DNA from: Cladorrhinum sp. PSN259
Lineage: Eukaryota; Ascomycota; Sordariomycetes; Sordariales; Podosporaceae
Assembly: GCA_033725935.1 (NCBI GenBank)
Contig: MU867089.1
Span: 310,001 to 374,000, forward strand
DNA: 64,000 nt
Direction of reading: 5' to 3'
Both the position numbers and the translations under genes were made by a program. Positions 10,601 through 22,666 of this stretch are shown here, piece by piece. Under the pieces are notes generated by a model that did not search any database, had not been told where the DNA came from, and saw only the letters and a list, made by a program, of their open reading frames with translations. Numbering within the stretch: position 1 is the stretch's first letter; every line of letters starts with the position of its first letter.

Positions 10601-12780
10601 TGAGCAACCCTGACCAAGACCAGCCGGAAGATCAGTTTGAGCTTGTTGGGGTCCTTGTACACTCAGGAACAGCCGAGTCGGGTCACTATTACTCGTTTGT
10701 CCGGGAGAGACCGAGCAGCAGCGATGGGCAGAGTTGGGTTGAGTTCAATGACGACCACGTAAACCCCTGGGATCCCACGCAGATGGAAGGATCGTGTTTT
10801 GGAGGACCTGATTACCAGCCCTTCCCAAATAACGTTCAATACGACAAGCAATACAGTGCCTACATGCTTTTCTACCAACGATCTTCATCCCTCGCGAAAA
10901 GTCAAGCAATTCTCCGTCAGTCCAATCTTACAAGCCCGCTTCGCGTTGATGTCCCGGTGGATCTCGAAGAGTACATTCAGGCAGACAATAACCTTGTCCT
11001 TCGGAGACACTGCATTTACGACCCATGCCAAACCGAATACGTCCTGATGATCCTGGCGCGACTGAAGAGCCTCAACTCTGGCGAATGCCCTGACAACCAC
11101 AGAATGGAAACTCAAGCAATGTACATGGCACTGGGCCATCTCGATCAAGTGACATCCAGAGCGAAGGATACGCCCAACTTTGCTCGCCTTGTCAGCTGGC
11201 TTCGCAATAACTGCCAAAATTGTGCGAGATGCAGCGTAGTGCTGTTTCAGTACTTTGCGGACCTGCCAGAGACTTTCAGGACTCTCGTCCAGAGAAACTC
11301 AGATAGCGATGTGCGCAAGGCGAGTGGCAATTTGCTCATCAGGGCCCTTGACGTTCTCAGGACCACCCTGCCAGAGCAATACGGACTGCATGACGAGGAG
11401 GAGATGATTCATTCGGAAGATAATACGAGTTTTCTTTCAGATACGATGCGAGTCATGGATGTTCTATGGGCTAACTTCACGAGCCATCTGAGGTCGTGGT
11501 ACGAGGTCTTTGGTTTCATGTTGTCCTTTGTCAGGCTGGGAGATGCGGAGGTTGCTGCTTTTCTGGCGAACCGACATCTCGAGACGCTCCTATGGATCGT
11601 TATGGCTGATTCAAACCTCGAAAAAGCGGGAATGCCGTCCCAGATCCAACGGTTGCTCACAACACTTAGTAGGAGGCAAGCAGCTCGTCCGCCGAATTAC
11701 GAATCCATCATTGCACTGTTGGATGCGCTGATTTCCAAGGTGCGGATGCCGGACTGCGACCCCAGGAGCCAGTTTGGACAGTACATGTTCGGCCCTCCCC
11801 AACAGCGTACGTCCACGGCACAGGTACCATTTGTGCTCCTACCTGAAGAGGTGGATGCCATTACGCTCCGATGGAATAAGCAACACTCCAACATCTTTGT
11901 TGATAAGCTCATTGGCCTTGGCCAAAACCCCCAGTCCACTGATTCGATTGTGGGCAACTTGATCCAGCAAAGTGTTGATATGGAATCACAGATATACCGG
12001 ACTCTTCGTTGCGCCATTACCGGCTCTGTGGTCTCTCACACCGTCGGTAATTTTTTACGGGTAGCTGGCTGGACTTTTTGCAGGTTTGCGTCTCAGCGAG
12101 ACCTGATTCGGGATTTAATTAAGCACATTAATGTGCACTGCTTTGGGATCCAAAACTCGGAAGGTAAAGATTTTTTCGAGTTCCAGAGACAAGTGTTTGA
12201 CGGTCCTCGTGAGAGGTCTGGAGAGACGCCACATCAGATCATTCTCGCTGGCCTGGACAACACACCCTACTGGGCCCCTGGACTACTTGGTTATTATGAT
12301 GTGTCTGTGGGGGAAGAGGTTAACAGGTTTCTGCACGAAAAGCTATTCCAGCCCCGTCAAGACTTGGAGACCGAAGAAGGCAAGATGCTCGCTGCCAGGG
12401 CGACCGAAACAGCAAGAAAACTGGGAACAGAATGTCTCTTGTACTTGCGTGACAGGCACATCAAGCGAAATGCGGAAATTTCGGAGCGTATATTGAGTCT
12501 TTTTATGCGTGTGGTTCGGGTTTGCTCAAGGTACTTTGAAATGAATGACCCAGCCGACACCGAGGCGTTCGAATTTCACAGCACCTGGAGAAGTGAGTTT
12601 CATCATCGGCGATGCTCTTGTGAATTGGAACAGATGGCTAATGGTTTCGTGTTCGTGATGACAGATATCGACGAGTCGATGCAAAGGTTGATGGTCGTCG
12701 ACATTGATGAAGAAGACGGCTCCGGTATGTTGTACCTTAGCGATTCTTCGAGTATCGCTTCCAGCGCCACAGCTGGCTGA
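4687..12780 (+). CDS. Giant ubiquitin carboxyl-terminal hydrolase (USP9X/24/34 class)
   Basis: A cysteine protease that removes ubiquitin from proteins. Four exons (4687-5425, 5494-5653, 5709-8415, 8479-12780) with GTAAGC, GTGCGT and GTAAGC donors give 2635 residues in perfect frame. The first 240 residues are Ser/Pro/acidic and probably disordered. A long helical, ARM-like region follows. A ubiquitin-like segment lies at about 1090-1170 (ending in a GIILVKKE strand). The USP catalytic domain spans about 1677-2003: Cys box GLRNLSNTCYFNS with Cys1688, His box ESGHYYSFV with His1938, and FNDDHV with Asn1959/Asp1960. The second zinc-ribbon pair is CSTC, but the first pair keeps one Cys only (KECDH). 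The C-terminal 600 residues are helical, as in fungal proteins annotated with DUF3517. The start is the first ATG after an in-frame stop. Class is firm; the exact orthologue is not decided. Confidence 0.93.
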
Positions 12781-13214
12781 TGAACCACGTCTTTGAAAAC
12801 AGACTGGGAGAACTCGTCGATTTGTTCTACTGGCCAGATGGACAACATCGGGGCTTTCACGACGATTGATCTACAAGGAGGAGATATTGAATGATGATTG
12901 CCTCCTTTCTATATTCTCCGTGTGGTATTAGGCGAGTGAAGTTTTTTTCTTTCTCACGCCCTGTTTAACCAGCGAAGATGGTGGCACCATGTCCATGGTA
13001 ATTTATAACATGCATGGTTGCCCATCGAAGATTTACATGTCCAGCGGGAGAAGAAAGGGGTAGTGGAGAGGAGAGTAGATAAGTTGGTCTGTCAGCATCA
13101 GAAAAATGGGTAGCGGCGGCGTCAGGAGAAAATAAAAGAACTCCCCATTATGGTGTGGGGGTTGGAAATGATAAGTAGACTTTTTTGCGTTTGATTTTTT
13201 ATTTTGGGAGTTTT

Positions 13215-13250
13215 TCTCTCTCTCTCTCTCTTCTTTTTTTTTTTTTTTTT
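13215..13250. repeat. (TC)n followed by a T17 tract
   Basis: A TC dinucleotide run to about 13231 followed by TC and seventeen T. Simple-sequence DNA, probably in the 3' flank of the USP gene or in intergenic DNA. Confidence 0.9.
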
Positions 13251-13431
13251 GATGGTTTGGGTCCATGGGAATGGGTTGGAAGTGGGTGGGGTGGTTCATG
13301 GGACAAATAAACATGGAACAAATATTTTATGGGTTTATGGTACATGGTTTTCTTTTTAATTAGTTTCTATTCTCCCTCTTTTCAAGAACTGATCTAGATG
13401 TAATGATGATGATGGCGGTGCTAGTTTGCAT

Positions 13432-13447
13432 CACACACACACACACA
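13432..13447. repeat. (CA)8 microsatellite
   Basis: Eight uninterrupted CA units in intergenic DNA. Confidence 0.9.
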
Positions 13448-15394
13448 TAACAAATCGGGAGTGGGAAATTGGAGAGAGCAAAAGCGGAATGGGATGTGAA
13501 TGTGATGGGTTTGGTTCAAGTGGGTGATGTGTTCGGGGAGGGAGGAAGGAAAGATTGCATAGATAGGGACAAATAAAGCAAATAATTAAGAGAGAGAAAT
13601 GATAAAAGGCCGGAAAGCAGTGTTCGTTCACTAGAGATGAGTGAAGGTCAACCAACTCACTGATGTGGTCGGTCGGTTGACGAGAATATCGGCCCAGACA
13701 CCACCGTTGATGGCTGCTGCACGATCTAAAACCCGGTGAACGTGACAAACACGGGATTCCTTGTTCTTTTGGTCAATTGTTAACTGAAATGTGCGCTTTC
13801 TCGAGCTCGTAGATGATGTCGGGATGGCTGTTTACCAATGTCGAGCAGACGGGGGGACAGACACGATGAATTCAAGACTTGAAAGAGTTGCACGACACGA
13901 AGGGATGATTGTTCTTGTCAATTTTTTTGGTTCTGCTACGGCATCTATCTGCTATATTGTCATGTATGTGCATATATCTGTGATGCAGGTCGCGGCGGCG
14001 GCGGTGGTGGCCAATTCGTGCCTCATCTTACAGGTTTCTTAGCTTGCGGCTTTTCTGTCTTTCGCTCTCTGCGGCTCTATTGACATGCAAGTTGCGGAAA
14101 TAATAAGAACGGAAAGTCAATGATCCGTGGATTCAGTTATACTACATGTCGCTTATCATTTTTTTTCATCTCTTTTCTTTTGTTGCATTGGGCGTCTGTA
14201 TGTGGATACTACTGACTGTCCGGCCTATCCGATCTGTCACCCAGTTTCCAGTAGCAGTGTTTTGTGCAACCAACGGTGTACGTATGACAAAGACAGAGAG
14301 AAAAAGAAAAGAGAGCGTGTCTGTTTGTTTGTTTTGGTGCGGTGTGGTGTGGTAACGGTGGAAATGGGATGTCCAGTTGAAATTGTGGAAAGTTGCATAT
14401 GTATGCAGCCCGAACGTTATGAGGCTAGTCTGGTTGACATAGAAAGGAAAACCAATCATTGCGCGTCGTTGAAAAAAGAAAGTCTTGGTATTATGAGAAT
14501 ACTCAAAAATAGCGTTTGTGAGTGGTGGCGGGTGGTTGGAGTTTAGACGCCGGGTTCAGCGATTGGATGGATTGGCGAGCGCGAAGAAGGTGCAGTGAAT
14601 TTATTTTGGGGCGGTATGCGGGGAAGAAACATGAGGGGATGGAGGATGGGGTGATGGACAGGGGTTTAGCCGCCGTGGTTGACTTTCTTACTTGATGGTG
14701 TTGGATGGGAGCTAGGGTGTGGAAGGACTAGAAGGTCCGTCACGCTGGGATGGGCGTTTGTTTGAATGAGGGGGAAAGATGGGGTAGTATCGTGAGATTG
14801 GTGGTTGCTGACTGACTAAATGTTAGGGAGGTAACGGACTGGGGAGGGAGGAATACCCCTGAATTGATAGTTCCCTTCCTTCTGTGATGGAACCTGGAAG
14901 CTCATGATCACATCCGCGCTTGAACCCAATGGGTGTTAGAGGCTTGCTAGAGGCTGCATATGCAGCTGGACGCTGTCACTCTCATCACCACACCCGCACC
15001 CCGATACCCTGGAATTATGAAAGAGAAAATGATGGTGGTACCCATCCCGTCGGGTTGGGATGCTGACATCTCTCTGTCTTTCCTTCGACTTTGTTGAATA
15101 AAATAAAGTTGAAACACGACGTCCCGAGAGATGTGCGTTGTTTCATATTTTGTGACATCTTATTTCGGTTGAACTATTATATCTGTCTAGCCGCCCAGTC
15201 TTTTTTTATTCATCGTCATCATTATCACTTCTTATTTTTGCATCTTGATCGTTTCAGATCAACTGGAAATGCTATTTCCAAGTCCTTGATGGATATTATA
15301 TTCAACACATCACTCCCTTCGATCGACTTTAATCATCACGAGCCTCGACGGCAGCATACTCACATACACACCTTAGTCAACAGCCATCATCATA

Positions 15395-17558
15395 ATGGCG
15401 CCACCATCCCTTAACCTGAGGGCACGGATCTCCTCACCGCTTGAGGCTGGCCCCTCCATCGCCGACTGTCATCAACTACCAGCCCATGTCAATGGAGCAC
15501 TCGAGTATGCCTCCAAGAGACTTGCAAGGAAATCGACCAATATGACATTGGTGGTTGTTAGCCGGGACTATCAACTTCCAACATCGCCGACTTCGGCAAC
15601 ATTCACACCTGGCTGCTTTACGCCTGGTTCCCTTCCAGTCTCAGCCGTCACCACTCCTTTACGACCGGCTTTCCCTCTTACCCCAGCATCCAAGTTGGAT
15701 GCCTTGAAGCAGTTGTGGTCTCACAGCTCGGTCGAGAGCCCAATAAGGGAAAAGATTCTTCACGTTCATCTGGACCGCTTCCGAGATGGCACAGCTTCAC
15801 CTGCCTTCAGTGAAGCATCCACTACTTCTTCATCAACACACTCATCAGTATCAACAGCGGATTCGACCTTCAGTCATAACAGGTTCCGATGGCCAGGCAG
15901 TCCAATTTCTGCCAGTGTTCCTCACACTCCGGCCACTCCGTTCACTGTCATGTCATCATCAACAGACACCAGCAGCGCTCTCTCTGGAATGGGGATGGGG
16001 TTTCAGTCCACAGTGAGCAAGTTCGGGATAAAGCTCGTTATTGCTCAACCTTTGGAACCACGGGAGGAAAAGATCTTGGCCCAGACCTTGGAAAAGGCGG
16101 CCAAGAAGTTCAGATTAGGGTGAGTATTGATCTCATTGTCCTAGAGGTGATCGTGTGTTCTAACATCCTTATAGTCCCGACTGGATGCCACAAGCCGTGT
16201 TACCGTCCGTCCTTGGTCTACCTGTTGACCTAATTCGAAAATCCCTCGCCCGAAATGAGATACTGTTCTCGTCATCCAACCTCACCCTGGTCTCGCTTGA
16301 CCACCTCTATAACTTCCGAACAGCATTGCAGGCCTACGCGAGGACTAAGGCTTCATCTCGCCTCGAAGATGCAGTAGACGAACTCCGTCGTCTTTTCCTC
16401 GCCAATGGAAGACGTGCTCTCCTCAAAAGCACCCTCCTCACCTCTTACCGCTGGTTAGATCCAGTAAACGAAAACGCCCTCGCAGATGTTTGCCACATGT
16501 ATGAGCGGGCATATGGAGGAATAGAGAAGGAATCAGGAATCGAAAACGATATCGATGCCGCTCCTTCCTGGCCACTCGCCTCTCCACAGTCCGACAGCGA
16601 TTCAGACTCGGACGAGAGTCCGATCGGCTTCACCGACCGTGAAAAACTGTCGATTACCTACATTTCCGCCCCAGCCCTCAACAAAGAGCTTCTCATCTCC
16701 GACGACATTGAAGATGATGAAGATGAGGATATAGAGGCATGGTACCGTCAAGTCAGCCAGGTCAGCAAGGCCGTCTCTGCAGCCGCCCCAGCTAGATCTC
16801 CTGCGACAGTGGTGATCCCCGTACACCCATTACGAGCCCACCCTCCAATCGTCGAAATCCCACTAGCTCCTTCCACGCCGCCACCACCACCACCACCACC
16901 ACCTCCTCCTCCTCCTCCAGCAGCAGTATCCATCATCCATAAACCAGTCCCAGTGTCCATTACCACGACCACTACCGTCACCACCGTCCAAGAAGACACC
17001 CTCTCCCTAGAACTCCAACGCTCAACGCCCAAACTCCGTCCAGCCCCTCCAGGCCGATCCCTAGCTTTAAAGCTCCAAACCTCATTCCCTTCTTCCAAGT
17101 CCAACAAAACCTCGTCTACCCAACTCACTAAACCAATCCCAATCAATAACAAATCGTACTTCTCCCCCATCACTCCAATTGCACACAACGAAGAAGAAGA
17201 AGAAGACGAAGATCCCGAGACCGCTCGACCTCTTTCTGCCGTTCGCACACTGAATCCTACACTTGGTAGTACCGTCCCAACTGCTCACACTGCCTTGCCA
17301 ACTCTCGTCATCCCGCAGCCATCACACAACAGTAATAATGCCCGCTGGAAAACAGGAAGCGTAATGACGATTAATGAGCTGCTACACGGTACTGGACGAG
17401 TGCAATCACTTGCCCCAACGGAAGGAGCTGAGGACGGAGGGAGGGTAGGTCCCACGACTCCGAACGGGTACGACGACATCTCGCCTATTACTAGGGGCGA
17501 ATGGGGATTTTTAATGTTTGGCAAGGGGGTTAAGGGGGGTGTTGGGACTATTTGTTGA
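15395..17558 (+). CDS. Fungal conserved protein of unknown function (possibly DUF7582)
   Basis: Two exons (15395-16119 and 16175-17558; donor GTGAGT, branch CTAAC, acceptor ATAG) give 702 residues in frame. The N-terminal block includes NGALEYASKRLARKS followed by TLVVVSRDYQLP, which I associate, with moderate certainty, with the fungal family DUF7582. The second conserved block starts in exon 1 (EKAAKKFRLG) and continues through the intron into PDWMPQAVLP and a helical stretch to about residue 350. Then come a DSDSDSDES acidic patch, an acidic DDIEDDEDEDIEAW segment, a run of about 14 prolines (around 478-491) and a low-complexity tail. No catalytic motif, signal peptide or membrane segment is visible. 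The proline run suggests SH3/WW or profilin binding, but that is inference. It converges on the PRCC homologue, with 474 bp between stop codons. Confidence 0.8.
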
Positions 17559-18032
17559 TTTTTTAATACTTGACAACTGTTGGCTTGCATTGGGGATGGG
17601 GTGTGATGGAATGGATGGAATGAGATACGGAAGGAATGCGATACGAAAGGAAGGAAGGATGAATTGGGCGATGACCGGAAAGTGAAAGGGAAAGAAACAA
17701 AAAAGAGTCCAAAAGGGTTAGTAAAGCTTGAAAGCGAGGGCAGATTGATATCTGATCGACACAAAAGATTTCATAAAACATTTATTTACTGCCTTTCTTC
17801 TTCTTATTATTATTCAAGGGTAAATATTTTGGGGGTATCACAATTTTATATCAATAACTTGACATACTATACTTAAACATAAAGATCAAAATTGTTTTTT
17901 TTTTAAAAAAAAAAAATTCACCATGACATCGAAGCAAGACTCTCTTCTTCTCCCATTTAAAAATTAAAACTTTGCCCCCCCAAAAAGAAGGATCCGTGAA
18001 ATAACCGTTCCAAATCACCCATTTCCAATAAA
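17559..18032. other. Convergent 3' intergenic region
   Basis: 474 bp between two stop codons facing each other. It contains A/T tracts near 17897-17920 suitable for 3'-end formation. No gene seen. Confidence 0.6.
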
Positions 18033-19229
18033 CTACTTCCACCCATACTTTCCCCCAGCCTCCCGTTTATTCTGTCTCCCTTTTGCGAAACTATCCTCCA
18101 GCGCGTCGAGATTATTCTGCGCCATATTCACCACCTGCCTCAAGCTGTGCTTGCCCGGAGCAATCGATCTGATCGGATTATACACCTGCTGTTCACCCGA
18201 AGCTCTCAACTGCTGATTGTGCGCGTATTCCTGTTCCATGTTGAACGTTATCACCTTTGCGTCTGGTGGGATTTCCGAGGCGGATTTGTTGCGGCCGAAT
18301 AATTCCCTTCGAGCCGAAGCGGAGAGCGAGAGAGAGTCTGCTATCGAGGAGAGGGATTGTGGGTTATTTGCCGAGACACGAAACTCTGGTGGCGGGTAGG
18401 AAGAGGTTGCTGTGTCTTCTATTGGCGTCGCTTCTTCGGTTGTGAACATGGGCTCGTAGGATGATGATGAAGGGGCTAGTTGGGATGGTGTTGAGGAAGA
18501 GTCGTCGTCCATGGAGAAGAGTGATATTTGTTTTTGGGTCGGAGGTGCTGGCGCTGGCGTTGGTGTCGTTGCTGTTGATGATGTTGCGCCTGGGGCGGCT
18601 GCAGGACTAGGTGCAGCCTTCTTTTTGGTCGTTGGTGTGGCTTTCCTCCTTGTTACCGACAAAGGTTTGAACATCAACGGCTTGCCAACCAACTTCACTT
18701 CCTCTTCCGGTTTTTGTCCCTCAGCTATAGATGGTCCCTTTTTCGGCGCGGGTAGGTTGAGTCCTAAGGTAAACTTAGTGATGGATGCTGGTGCGGCCCC
18801 ATTACTGTCCTCCTCCCCATCTGTGCTGCCTCCGTTGCTTCTGATAAATGCTGGCTCAGCACCCGTCTTTAGATTTACCCCCCGAGCTGGCGCTGAACCT
18901 GCTGGTCGCGAACTTGATCCCGTCGCGCCTGTGATGGCTATTGCGCCCGTCTTCTTCGGCGGTGGGAGGAAGGATCCAAAACTGCCAAATCTGCTGCTGC
19001 CGCCGCCCACAGTCTTCGCTCGCTTCGCTGGCGGCTCTTCATCGTCGGCTGTGTCTGCGCTCGCGCTGGCGGCTGGGAGGTTCACAACAATCTTTCCTTT
19101 ATCGAGGAGCTTCTGGAATGGTTTCTTGGTCGCGTTTGTAGTTGATGTTGTTGAGGGTGCGGCAAGCTTTTGTTGGACAGGCGGTGCCGAGTCAGAGTCG
19201 GAATCGGAACCATAATCTACCAGACCCAT
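18033..19229 (-). CDS. PRCC-family protein (mitotic checkpoint regulator/splicing-associated)
   Basis: One exon, 398 residues, ATG to stop. The N terminus MGLVDYGSDSDSDS and the C terminus (YNPIRSIAPGKHSLRQVVN, then NNLDALEDSFAKGRQNKR and KYGWK) are the conserved ends of the PRCC family (PF10253). Human PRCC interacts with MAD2B and associates with pre-mRNA splicing factors; nuclear location is expected, and basic clusters PPAKRAK and TRRKATPTTKKK fit this. The middle is Ala/Pro/Ser-rich and probably disordered. No intron is needed. Divergent from the SIN1 gene, with 827 bp between starts. The family call rests on the two ends; the exact role in this fungus is inferred. Confidence 0.85.
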   Translation of the reverse strand: MGLVDYGSDSDSDSAPPVQQKLAAPSTTSTTNATKKPFQKLLDKGKIVVNLPAASASADTADDEEPPAKRAKTVGGGSSRFGSFGSFLPPPKKTGAIAITGATGSSSRPAGSAPARGVNLKTGAEPAFIRSNGGSTDGEEDSNGAAPASITKFTLGLNLPAPKKGPSIAEGQKPEEEVKLVGKPLMFKPLSVTRRKATPTTKKKAAPSPAAAPGATSSTATTPTPAPAPPTQKQISLFSMDDDSSSTPSQLAPSSSSYEPMFTTEEATPIEDTATSSYPPPEFRVSANNPQSLSSIADSLSLSASARRELFGRNKSASEIPPDAKVITFNMEQEYAHNQQLRASGEQQVYNPIRSIAPGKHSLRQVVNMAQNNLDALEDSFAKGRQNKREAGGKYGWK

Positions 19230-20056
19230 TTTGGTGGTATTATAGTTGGTCGCGATCGATTAGTTGTGTTGGATGGCTTAAGCAGTTTGTTTAAAGCGAT
19301 GGAGGTGACGCCCAAGAACCACCAAAATAAAGCGACAGGTCTAGACCAGGTGCTTGGAATTGCAGGGGGTTGGCCACTGGCTCTTATCGATAAGGTAGGG
19401 TAGCTCACCCTGAGGTAAGGCAAATGATTTCGAGAATAAGATGGGCTTTACTTTTGAAAATGCGCTGTGTCGAGAAATACCCAAGATTAAAAACAGCCCA
19501 TGATTGGATTGATACAGGTTTCACCTTTCAAAGCCTATTTTTCGTTGTAATATACCGTTTCTCCTCCAGCTGCTCCTCCCTGAAAGTACAAAGCATTGCC
19601 CCACTCCCTCCGCTAAACGACCCGAGCTCGGGGACCCAAGTGGTTCATTGACCAGGGTGCCGTTTCACCACACCGTCCAGTTCATCACCCGCTTTCACCA
19701 GCTAACCCTTCACTTTCAACCCTCTGGCAGAGTTATCGCAGGTTCGTTTTGCGCTGGGAGCAATTTTTTGCCAATATTCTCTTTTCCTTTTTTGTTCTCC
19801 TCCTGGTTTGGGTCTGTACTCGACCGCTCTCGCCTTACGAGTTCGACCTCACCTTATCTCCTCCCCGCGTTTCCACTAAGAGGAACCGTGCCTGTGGCAT
19901 ATTCTCTCATCGACATCGGGAATGCTGTCTGTTTGTTTAGTCTTGAACGACTTCTTCTTTACACATTTGTTTGAGACATCAGCCTCGTCAGCGGCGCACT
20001 AGTACCCGTTACACCCCTCAAAACTAGTGTATGGGGACATGTGAAATCCCCCAACC
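19230..20056. other. Divergent promoter region, PRCC homologue / SIN1
   Basis: 827 bp between opposing start codons. Pyrimidine-rich tracts near 19560-19900 fit a SIN1 leader. No other gene seen. Confidence 0.6.
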
Positions 20057-22666
20057 ATGTCCGTTATACAAGTAGAAGAGTATGAGATTCCGTGTTCACT
20101 CATTCTTTATGTTGCATCTTGTTAAATGTTTCGCAATGCTGACACGATCACCCAGTCTGGTTCTGTACCAGTTGCGGACCAGCTACCTCAATGACGTGGC
20201 TGATGGTGTGGGAGAGCGTCTTTTCACTCTGAACGAGAACTTCCTCAATTCGGCACCCTTCAAATCAGCAGGATGGCGTCCAAACCCAGCACTCATCAAA
20301 AGGACCCACTCACCTCCCATTCCGACAGCCATTGCTTCCGAGTATTTCCAGGCTCCAAAGACGGCGATTCTAGCACTGGAGGATGAGACTGAAGAAGGAG
20401 GCTTGTTTTCGGGAGGTGCGCCGGAAACCCTGGGCCCTAGTCTGGCAGCAAAACGAAGGAGACGCCGTGAACAGATGGAGGACGAGGACAGCAGCGACCT
20501 GAGTGATGAGAGCGATGACGAGCCCGACCAACGTGCTGCTCAGCAAATAAAATTTGCAAAGATGCCTATTCGGAATCGCTCAGGCTCGTCACCTCTTCAG
20601 TCATCAAATCTACGCCAAATTACCACACTCTCACCCGCTCGCCCGGCTCCAAGGCGAGGTTCGCAGTCTGCCTTGGAGACAGTCAAAGAGAGGGCTCGTC
20701 GTGACACTGTGACAAGCAGCGAAATATCATCAGACAACGAGTTTGACGCTTCGGGCTTCCAGAAACATAGAGAGGCTGCCAGGGCTGCTGCAGCCGCTGC
20801 AGCCCGCGCTGCAAAATTATCAACCAAGTTGAATCCTCCGGAGCCTGCCGAAGGGGTAAAGCGCCAAGGAAGCGACCTCCTCGAAGATGAGGACGACGAT
20901 TCAGATGCTTCGGACATGTCATCAGCATTCATTGAAAGCATAGATTCCGCGTCCATTCTTGAAGCTGTCAAGAATCCGCTCAAAGCCTCGCTCAGAGAGC
21001 AGGTCGTGGGGACGCCGCCTCGAGCGTTCCAGAGGAGAATGACAATTCGAAAATCAGCAATGCCACTTTCACTCCAGATCAATGTTGGAGATCTACCACC
21101 ACCGCGCCCACTCAGTACCATTCGGCCGATTAGTATGGCTCAGCCCAAGAGTTTGCTCTCGGCAGCCTTGAAGGCGAAGAAGACCAAGCCCGCGTTGCCG
21201 TTCGACAGTTTCGCTTCACTTTCAGGTCAGGGCGATCCAAATCCAATTATGCTTCGCATTTATGCAGCTCATTCTGCGAATCCATCCAAGCCATTTGAGG
21301 TTTTGATTCGGCGGACGGTTCACGAGGGAGAAGGCGGAGACAGGCAAGCCACAGTTGCCGACTTGATAGGGCTCAGCTTGTGGCGATATAACGAGGAGAA
21401 ACTAGAGCCACCACTTCCCGCTGATAAACTCAACGTGAACTGGTGGACCTTGCGGATGGTCGAAGAAGACGGCGAGGTCGATGACGATTTTCCGCCATTA
21501 GAACGGAAGAAGCCGCTTGTCTCCTTTACAACAGCAAACAACAAGGCGGGCCGGGCAAGATCCAACTCCAAGGTTTATGACATTTTTGCCTTGGTGCAGG
21601 CTTCCGAGGAGGAGTTTGAGGAAAACCAAAAGGTCACACCACAATTTGAACAGGAAGCCGATGGTGAGGATGAGGACAAAGATCTTACGCCCCGGAACAC
21701 GCCTCGGCCTGATGCTTCGCTGATGTCTCCTGCGCCGCCCAGCGAAAACCCGGTATTGAACACGGCGTACCCAACTGTGTACCGCGCAAACATCGCTTTT
21801 GCAGATATGCCTCAGTCTGCGCAGCCAGCCGCGCCAGCAGCACGAGGGGAGAAAAAGCTTCTTCGAATTCACATTCACTCGTCAGATGCAGCACCAGGCC
21901 AGATGATCACTTTGGATGTGAATACCGAAATGTTCCTGGCAGAGGTTCTCGACGTGGCGTGTCGAAAGCGTCAGCTAGACAAGGCGAATCACGTCTTGAA
22001 GCTTCCTCACACCGGCACAGTGGTCATGCTTGATCGCACAGTCGCTTCGCTTGGCAGCACCACTACGCTAGATCTATACAGGCGACGATTCGCCACTGAC
22101 GGTCCTCTCATTATGACGGGGTCGCCTAGCAGCTCCTCGCCGAGACCAGTCCTCTTCTCGGATAATTCGAGCTGGACCAAAACTAAGAGGTCAAAGCTTT
22201 TGGGAACGCATCCGTTAGCCAAGGAAGTGATGAAGCAAGATGAGCTGGGAATTAGCACCAAGCTCAGAAAGTACACGGTCTGGCGAAAACAACCCATGCG
22301 ACTGTTGTCGGAAAAGATCTTTGCAATTGACGGGGACCAAGTCCACATCATGCCGGCTTCTGGCATCAAGGGTGGAGATCTCGATTCCAAGCTGACATCA
22401 ATACACTTCAGCAACGTGGTTGGATGCAAGGTGTCGCGGAAGCACCCATCAAATTTCAAGGTACGTACATGCATCCAAACCGTGGAAAAAATACACTAGA
22501 TAAGTGGAGTGGGAATGAGTTGCTTACGCGGCATTTTTTTTTTTAGCTTGTGGTGTACAAATCGACCGAGAGCAAGAGATATGATTTTGTCACAAGCAGT
22601 CCTGAGTATGCTGCAGAGATCGTCCAGGAACTCAAGAAGGGCATCTCCCCTTACAGGGAGGTCTAA
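20057..22666 (+). CDS. TORC2 subunit SIN1/AVO1
   Basis: SIN1 is a core TOR complex 2 subunit that presents AGC kinases to TOR at the plasma membrane. Three exons: a 23-nt first coding exon 20057-20079 (donor GTATGA), 20156-22460 (acceptor CCCAG, branch CTGAC; donor GTACGT) and 22547-22666, giving 815 residues. The spliced N terminus reads MSVIQVEDLVLYQLRTSYL then GVGERLFTLNENFL, the conserved SIN1 start; the uninterrupted upstream frame does not give it. Residues 110-320 are acidic/Ser-rich with an Ala/Arg helix. The CRIM domain begins about 350 (LPFDSFASL, PIMLRIYAAHS). A Raf-like RBD lies at about 573-642 (KKLLRIHIHSSD...). The C-terminal PH domain spans about 708-815 (STKLRKYTVWRKQ to EIVQELKKG); its last strand and helix are in exon 3. 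All four hallmark parts are present. Confidence 0.93.

Larger units (their letters stand above)
12781..15394. other. Intergenic region with microsatellites
   Basis: 2.6 kb between the USP stop codon and the next start. It contains a (TC)n run with a T tract (13215-13250) and a (CA)8 run (13432-13447). The short frames on both strands have no domain or splice partner. The last 300 bases are pyrimidine-rich and probably form the leader of the next gene. Confidence 0.6.

Noticed and set aside
18511..19215. 234-codon frame on the plus strand
   Set aside because: Antisense of the PRCC-family gene, created by its Ala/Pro/Lys-rich codons.
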